Assembly: GCF_039614725.1 (NCBI RefSeq) | Contig: NZ_CP154859.1 | Coordinates: forward strand, 3,410,001 to 3,474,000 | Source of the DNA: Thauera sp. JM12B12 | Lineage (GTDB): Bacteria > Pseudomonadota > Gammaproteobacteria > Burkholderiales > Rhodocyclaceae | Direction of reading: 5' to 3' | Length of the DNA: 64,000 nt | Part shown: positions 59,710 through 64,000 of the stretch, piece after piece | Layout: each line of letters begins with the position of its first letter | Position numbering within the stretch: position 1 is the first letter of the stretch | The notes under the pieces: model-generated | Databases searched by the model: none | Told to the model about the DNA's origin: nothing | The model's input: the letters and a program-made list of their open reading frames with translations, nothing else | Position numbers and translations under genes: made by a program

Positions 59710-59809
59710 GGGACTGCAGGGTCCGTTGGCGTGCGCGCGAACCCAGGGCGTCCCGGCACGCGTTGCGAAATGCCGACACTCTGTCGCAAGCGCACACAGC
59801 GCGAAGGTG

Positions 59810-59823
59810 TTGACCCAGGTCAA
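59810..59823. promoter_or_regulatory. FNR/DNR-type palindromic box
   Basis: TTGACC-ca-GGTCAA matches the TTGAY-N4-RTCAA pattern of Crp/Fnr-family anaerobic or NO-responsive activators (FNR, ANR, DNR). It lies about 125 bp upstream of the Cys-rich small gene. A weak -10-like CATTTT at 59844 would place it near -40, the class II activation position. Confidence 0.55.
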
Positions 59824-59947
59824 CCCTCCTTCAACTACCCCTGCATTTTTCATGCAACAAACTAGATTGAAATCAAGTTCAGCGTGAAATCGATCACGGT
59901 ACGGCGCACAAGGCACCGCACCGCAAGGCAATACCGAGGAGACCATC

Positions 59948-60163
59948 ATGTGCACGTTCGACGCCCCCATCGCCCGCTGCGAAGCCATGCATCAAATGGT
60001 GCTGCTGGACGAAACCCGCAAGGAATGCGCTTGCGAACACGGCTGCCCACCCGGGCAGGAGTGCCCGCTCGCCGCCTGCTTCGCCCACCAGAGCGGCCTC
60101 TATGAAGCCCATCCGGAAGTCGGCCCCCACGGCCAGCCGCGCGCAGGCGCGGCGGTGCACTGA
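59948..60163 (+). CDS. Small cysteine-rich protein of unknown function
   Basis: A 71-residue protein with six cysteines (positions 2, 11, 28, 30, 34, 40 and also 45, giving seven in all), notably CACEHGCPPGQECPLAAC, suggesting metal or iron-sulfur binding. No signal peptide or TM segment. The ATG has an excellent Shine-Dalgarno (GAGGAGACC). Preceded by an FNR/DNR-type box, so it may belong to an anaerobic or NO response. Unrelated to the exporter upstream or the antiporter downstream by sequence. Short but likely real. Confidence 0.72.
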   Translation: MCTFDAPIARCEAMHQMVLLDETRKECACEHGCPPGQECPLAACFAHQSGLYEAHPEVGPHGQPRAGAAVH

Positions 60164-60210
60164 GCCTTCGCAGAAGGGCTTCGGCGTACATCGCGAGGAG
60201 AAGGTCGGCC

Positions 60211-60295
60211 ACTGACGCAGGAACCTGAGCCAGCCAGAGCGGTCAGTTTTCCCTAAATAGAAACACGGGCGCCACGCGCGAAGCGGTCGGCGCCC
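60211..60295 (+). other. Hairpin-rich leader between the Cys-rich gene and mrpA
   Basis: Two inverted repeats: ACTGAC (60211-60216) with GTCAGT (60242-60247) followed by TTTT, a possible terminator for the small gene; and GGGCGCC (60267-60273) with GGCGCCC (60289-60295), ahead of the mrp Shine-Dalgarno. The region could also be an ion-responsive leader of the antiporter operon; no known riboswitch class was recognised. Confidence 0.35.
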
Positions 60296-60315
60296 ATTCT
60301 TTCGGGGGGACGACC

Positions 60316-60357
60316 ATGAATCTGCCGTGCGAGGGTGCGCCGTGCTGGCCAGCATAG
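60316..60357 (+). CDS. Possible 13-codon leader ORF overlapping the mrpAB start
   Basis: ATG at 60316 with a strong GGGGGGA sequence 5 nt before it encodes 13 residues (MNLPCEGAPCWPA) and stops at 60357, inside mrpAB in another frame. It has better initiation signals than either GTG candidate of mrpAB and may couple its translation. It could instead mean a frameshift at the mrpAB start. Confidence 0.3.
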   Translation: MNLPCEGAPCWPA

Positions 60358-63068
60358 GACTGATCGCGTTCGCCATGCTGGCGGCGCCGCCTCTTGCCGC
60401 GCGGCTGGATCAGCGCGCCGGGTGGCTGCTCGCCCTAGCGCCGCTTGCCGCTTTCGTCCATTTTCTGACTCAGATGCCCGCCGTCGCTGCCGGCGGCGTC
60501 ATTTCCTCGACCCTCGCCTGGGTACCGGCGCTGGGCGTCGAGCTCGCCTTCCGCCTCGACGGCCTGTCGTTGCTGTTCGCGCTGCTGATCACCGGCATCG
60601 GCACCCTGATCGTCCTCTATGCCGGCGCCTACCTCTCCGACCACCATCACCTCGGCCGCTTCTACGCCTACCTGCTCGGCTTCATGGCGGCCATGCTCGG
60701 CCTGGTGCTGGCCGACGACCTGATCGTGATGTTCGTGTTCTGGGAGCTGACCAGCGTCACCTCCTTCCTGCTCATCGCCTTCCAGCACGACAAGGCAGAG
60801 TCCCGCCGCTCGGCGCTGCAGGCCCTGCTGATCACCGGCGGCGGCGAGCTGGCGCTGCTCGCCGGCCTGATCCTGCTCGGCACGGTCGGCGGCAGCTGGC
60901 AGTTCTCCGGACTGTCGGGCGAGGCGATCGCCGGGCATGCGCTCTACCCCGCGATCCTCGTCCTGGTGCTGATCGGGGCCTTCACCAAGTCGGCCCAGTT
61001 GCCCTTCCACCTCTGGCTGCCGAATGCGATGGCGGCGCCCACGCCGGTATCGGCCTACCTCCACTCGGCGACGATGGTGAAGGCCGGCGTGTATCTGCTC
61101 GCCCGCCTCAATCCGGCCCTCGGCGACTCGATCGCCTGGAGCACGATCCTGATCAGCATCGGCGCCGCCACCGCACTGGTCGGCGCGGTGCTGGCCATCC
61201 GCCAGTCCGACCTCAAGCGCGTGCTCGCCTACACCACGGTGACGGTGCTCGGCCAGCTCACCATGCTGCTGGGCACCAACACCCACTACGGCCTGCAGGC
61301 CTTCGCGATCTACCTGGTGGCACACGCCTTCTACAAGGCGGCGCTGTTCATGGCGGTGGGCTCGATCGACCACGCCACCGGCACGCGCCAGATCGCACTC
61401 CTCGGCGGGCTGCTCCGCTACATGCCGCTGACCGGCTTCGCGGTCGCGCTCGCCGCCTTCTCCAACGCCGGCCTGCCGCCCTTCTTCGGCTTCATCGCCA
61501 AGGAGTTCACCTACGCCGGCCTGATCGCGCTCGGCCTCGCGGGCTGGATCACCACAGCAGTGATGATCCTCACCAACGCGCTGCTGCTGACCGCGGCCGG
61601 CCTCGTCTTCGTGCGCGCCTTCCTCGGCAGGGAGGGGCGCTACCCGCACGCGCCGCACGAGGTCAGCCTGCCGATGTGGATCGGGCCGATGCTGCTGGCG
61701 ATCGGCGGCTTCGTGTTCGGCGCCTTCAACAACCTCGCCGAGCTGTGGCTGATCGACGCCGCAGTGCAGGCGATCTCGCGCGGCACGGTGCCGGTGAACC
61801 TTTACCTCTGGGGCGGCTTCACCCCGGCCCTGCTCGCCAGCCTGCTCACCGTGGCACTGGGCGTCTTCTTCTACCTGCAGCGCACCCGCCTGCGCCGCCG
61901 CCTGTCGCTGTGGCGGGTGCTGTGGCGGGTGAGCGGCGACATGATCTGGGACCGCCTGTTGAAGCGCGTCTTCGCGTTCGCCACCCGGGTCGCCGACCGC
62001 TTCCAGCACGGCTCGCTGCGCCAGCACATCAGCGCGCTGGTGCTGGCGATCGCCGGCTTCGCGCTGATCGGGCTGATCGCCTCGACCGGCGACGACCTCG
62101 TCTGGCCGGAGGTCACCAGCGCGATCAACCTCGCCGCCGTGCTCGGCTGCCTGCTCGCGATCGCCGGCGCCGCCGCGGCGGCGGTGATGCCCGGCCGCGT
62201 CGCGCTCGTCGCCACCCTGGGCGCGAGCGGGCTGGGGATGGCGATGTTCTTTCTCGCCTCGCGCGCACCCGACGTGGCGATCACCCAGCTCATGGTCGAG
62301 ACCCTGACCGTGATCTTCCTCGCGCTCGTGCTCCGCCGCCTGCCGCCGACGCAGCTGGTGGGCTCGCGCAAGCCGGCGGCGAAGCGCTTCCACGCCGTGG
62401 TTGCGATCCTGATCGGCACGGTGGTGGCGGCGATGATGCTGATGACGGTGAGCCAGCCGCTGCCCGGCGACATCGCGCGCTGGTATCTCGACAACAGCCT
62501 GCCCGGAGGGCACGGCGCCAACGTGGTGAACGTGATCCTGGTGGATTTCCGCGCGCTCGACACCCTGGGCGAGATCCTCGTCGTCGGCCTCGCCGGACTC
62601 GCGGCCGCAAGCCTGCTCGCCAGCGGCAAGCCGGGGCGCGGCGCGGCCGAGGGTAGCTCGGACTTCGGCTCGGTGCTGTTGCGCCAGGGCATCCTGCCGC
62701 TGTCGGCCCTGCTCGCCCTGGTGTCGCTGATGCTGCTGTGGCGTGGCCACAACCTGCCCGGCGGCGGCTTCATCGGCGGCCTGGTGGCAGCCTGCGCCGC
62801 GGTGCTGCTGGCGCTCGCCTTCGGCACCACGCGCGCACGCGCGGTGCTGCCCCTGCCGCCGGTCGCGGTACTGGCGATCGGGCTCGGCATCGCCACCTTC
62901 GCCGGCATGATCGGGCTCATCCACGGCGAGCCCTTCCTCACCGGCAACTGGATCTTCCCCGCAGGGCTGCCGCTCGGCACGCCCCTGCTGTTCGACGTCG
63001 GCGTGTTCCTCACCGTGCTCGGCGCGGTGCTGCACATGCTCCTGCGCCTGCTCGAGCGGGAGGCCTGA
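60327..63068 (+). CDS. mrpAB: Mrp-type Na+/H+ antiporter subunit A/B fusion
   Basis: A 913-residue polytopic protein. The first about 500 residues are a NuoL/MrpA-type antiporter module with the key Glu in MFVFWELTSVTSFLL and the Lys in GAFTKSAQLPFHLWLPNAM, plus HAFYKAALFM. The C-terminal part contains the MrpA tail and an MrpB domain (VLLRQGILPLSALLALVS, GHNLPGGGFIGGLV, LLFDVGVFLTVLGAVLH). MrpA and MrpB are separate in Bacillus and fused in many proteobacteria. Start is uncertain: GTG 60327 or GTG 60342. Confidence 0.92.
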   Translation: MRGCAVLASIGLIAFAMLAAPPLAARLDQRAGWLLALAPLAAFVHFLTQMPAVAAGGVISSTLAWVPALGVELAFRLDGLSLLFALLITGIGTLIVLYAGAYLSDHHHLGRFYAYLLGFMAAMLGLVLADDLIVMFVFWELTSVTSFLLIAFQHDKAESRRSALQALLITGGGELALLAGLILLGTVGGSWQFSGLSGEAIAGHALYPAILVLVLIGAFTKSAQLPFHLWLPNAMAAPTPVSAYLHSATMVKAGVYLLARLNPALGDSIAWSTILISIGAATALVGAVLAIRQSDLKRVLAYTTVTVLGQLTMLLGTNTHYGLQAFAIYLVAHAFYKAALFMAVGSIDHATGTRQIALLGGLLRYMPLTGFAVALAAFSNAGLPPFFGFIAKEFTYAGLIALGLAGWITTAVMILTNALLLTAAGLVFVRAFLGREGRYPHAPHEVSLPMWIGPMLLAIGGFVFGAFNNLAELWLIDAAVQAISRGTVPVNLYLWGGFTPALLASLLTVALGVFFYLQRTRLRRRLSLWRVLWRVSGDMIWDRLLKRVFAFATRVADRFQHGSLRQHISALVLAIAGFALIGLIASTGDDLVWPEVTSAINLAAVLGCLLAIAGAAAAAVMPGRVALVATLGASGLGMAMFFLASRAPDVAITQLMVETLTVIFLALVLRRLPPTQLVGSRKPAAKRFHAVVAILIGTVVAAMMLMTVSQPLPGDIARWYLDNSLPGGHGANVVNVILVDFRALDTLGEILVVGLAGLAAASLLASGKPGRGAAEGSSDFGSVLLRQGILPLSALLALVSLMLLWRGHNLPGGGFIGGLVAACAAVLLALAFGTTRARAVLPLPPVAVLAIGLGIATFAGMIGLIHGEPFLTGNWIFPAGLPLGTPLLFDVGVFLTVLGAVLHMLLRLLEREA

Positions 63069-63070
63069 AG

Positions 63071-63538
63071 ATGGAAATCATCGTTTCGATCACCGTCGGC
63101 GTGCTGGTCGCGATCGGCATCTGGATGATGCTCGACCGCGGACTGCTGCGCGTGGTGCTCGGTGTGATCGTGCTCGGCAACGGGGTGAATCTGGCGGTGT
63201 TTTCCGCCGGGCGCCTGGACGGTCGCGCCGCAGCCTTCGTCACCGAGGCCGGTGCCCCCGCGCTCGCCGCCAACCCGCTGCCGCAGGCGCTGGTGCTGAC
63301 CGCGATCGTGATCGGCTTCGCGCTCTTCGTGTTCGCGCTCGCGGTCCTCAAGCGCAGCTGGGAACTGCACGACAACGTCGAGACCGACCGCATCACCGCG
63401 GTCGCCGAGGAGCCATCGCCCGACCTGCCCGCCCCCCCGGTGCCGGCAGGCGCTGACGCGGGCCGACGCACGGCCGGAGGCAAACGGGCGCCAAGCACCG
63501 CGGGCACGCCGGCGGCACACGAGGGCGGCACGACATGA
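63071..63538 (+). CDS. mrpC: Mrp-type Na+/H+ antiporter subunit C
   Basis: NuoK-like subunit of the Mrp antiporter. The 155-residue protein has three TM helices (IIVSITVGVLVAIGIWMML; LLRVVLGVIVLGNGVNLAVF; PLPQALVLTAIVIGFALFVFALAV). A polar, Pro/Ala-rich C-terminal tail of about 45 residues makes it longer than the roughly 110-residue Bacillus MrpC. It starts 2 nt after mrpAB and overlaps mrpD by 4 nt. Confidence 0.94.
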   Translation: MEIIVSITVGVLVAIGIWMMLDRGLLRVVLGVIVLGNGVNLAVFSAGRLDGRAAAFVTEAGAPALAANPLPQALVLTAIVIGFALFVFALAVLKRSWELHDNVETDRITAVAEEPSPDLPAPPVPAGADAGRRTAGGKRAPSTAGTPAAHEGGTT

Positions 63539-64000
63539 ACGCACTCGTCGTCTCGCCGCTGATCATCCCGCTCGCCACCCTGGTGGCGACCCTGCTCGCT
63601 CGCCGCGCCCCGCGCCTGGTGGCTGCGCTCAGCCTGCTCGGTGCGCTCGCGCTCACCGCCGCCGGCCTCGCCCTGGTGGGGCTGGCGGCGCAGGGCGAGA
63701 TCCTCGCCAGCCAGGCGGGCGGCTGGGCCGCGCCCTACGGCATCACCCTGGTCATCGACCGCCTGTCGGCAGTGATGGTGGCGATCACCGGCATCGTCGG
63801 CACCGCCACCATCGTGTTCGCGCTCGCTCGCGACGAGGACCCGGCGCGCGGGCGCGACTTCCATCCATTGGTGCATGGCCTGCTCGTCGGCGTGTGCGGT
63901 GCCTTCGTCACCGGCGACGTGTTCAACCTCTACGTCTGGTTCGAGGTGCTGCTGGTGGGCTCCTTCGCGCTGCTGGTGCTGGGCGGGGGCAAGCGCAGGT
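63535..64000 (+). CDS. mrpD: Mrp-type Na+/H+ antiporter subunit D (partial, cut by window end)
   Basis: First 155 residues of the NuoM/N-like antiporter subunit. MNALVVSPLIIPLATLVATLL opens the first TM helix; ITLVIDRLSAVMVAITGIV and GDVFNLYVWFEVLLVGSFALLVL follow, the latter with the conserved Glu of antiporter modules. The ATG overlaps the mrpC stop (ATGA). The rest, and mrpEFG, lie beyond the window. Confidence 0.93.
   Translation, partial: MNALVVSPLIIPLATLVATLLARRAPRLVAALSLLGALALTAAGLALVGLAAQGEILASQAGGWAAPYGITLVIDRLSAVMVAITGIVGTATIVFALARDEDPARGRDFHPLVHGLLVGVCGAFVTGDVFNLYVWFEVLLVGSFALLVLGGGKRR

Noticed and set aside
60435..63035. 866-residue minus-strand frame opposite mrpAB
   Set aside because: Rich in Gln, His, Glu and Arg, the mirror image of hydrophobic GC-rich codons; the plus strand encodes a well-conserved antiporter.

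Overview
The window is a compact, very GC-rich chromosomal segment of a betaproteobacterium. Gene content and order point to the Rhodocyclales (Thauera/Azoarcus-like): a complete division and cell-wall cluster, rsmI/yraN/diaA/BON, pcm-rhodanese-tolC near waaA, OlsBA, and a thiamine locus under one TPP riboswitch. The taxonomic placement is inference from gene families and order; no rRNA is present. No tRNA, CRISPR array, insertion sequence or prophage was seen.

Region 1 (1-12.2 kb, minus strand) is the dcw cluster mraZ-rsmH-ftsL-ftsI-murE-murF-mraY-murD-ftsW-murG-murC, with murC cut by the window edge. Nine of its ten junctions are 4-nt ATGA/GTGA overlaps. It is driven by a promoter with a 10-bp-periodic MraZ operator. 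Next come RNase P RNA, a lipoprotein gene coupled to pyrC, then rsmI diverging from yraN-diaA-BON lipoprotein, mpl, and a conserved gene of unknown function.

Region 2 (19.7-33.3 kb) holds accBC-prmA and a zinc-ribbon/TM protein, a SlyB-like lipoprotein, a PfkB kinase, a HIT protein, the ornithine-lipid acyltransferase pair (OlsB, OlsA), apaH, a UDP-glucuronate epimerase-type gene, waaA, and the pcm-rhodanese-tolC cluster behind palindromic operator-like sites.

Region 3 (33.4-43.9 kb, minus strand) is the least ordinary part. DUF3348 - DUF802 - OmpA - DUF2894 form a tight four-gene operon. Its second and third products have the architecture of an ion-driven MotA/MotB- or ZorA/ZorB-type motor. 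Beside it are an RND efflux pump with lipoprotein adaptor, and a secreted protein whose C-terminal alpha-carbonic-anhydrase domain has lost two of three zinc ligands.

Region 4 (44-53.8 kb) contains TPP riboswitch-thiD-thiC, a SWIM/SNF2 helicase, a glycine-zipper OmpA lipoprotein, crcB and glnS. Two Pseudomonas-type REP elements lie in its gaps.

Region 5 (53.9-64 kb) is accessory. An Mrr-like restriction endonuclease gene is bordered by copies of a hairpin repeat family (three copies in 2.5 kb), one of which also splits a MacAB-type ABC export operon. It is followed by a small Cys-rich protein behind an FNR/DNR-type box and by the start of an Mrp-type Na+/H+ antiporter operon (mrpAB fusion, mrpC, mrpD cut by the window edge).

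Starts were chosen from overlap patterns, Shine-Dalgarno sequences and family lengths. Many long antisense reading frames in this GC-rich DNA were judged to be shadows and left out.
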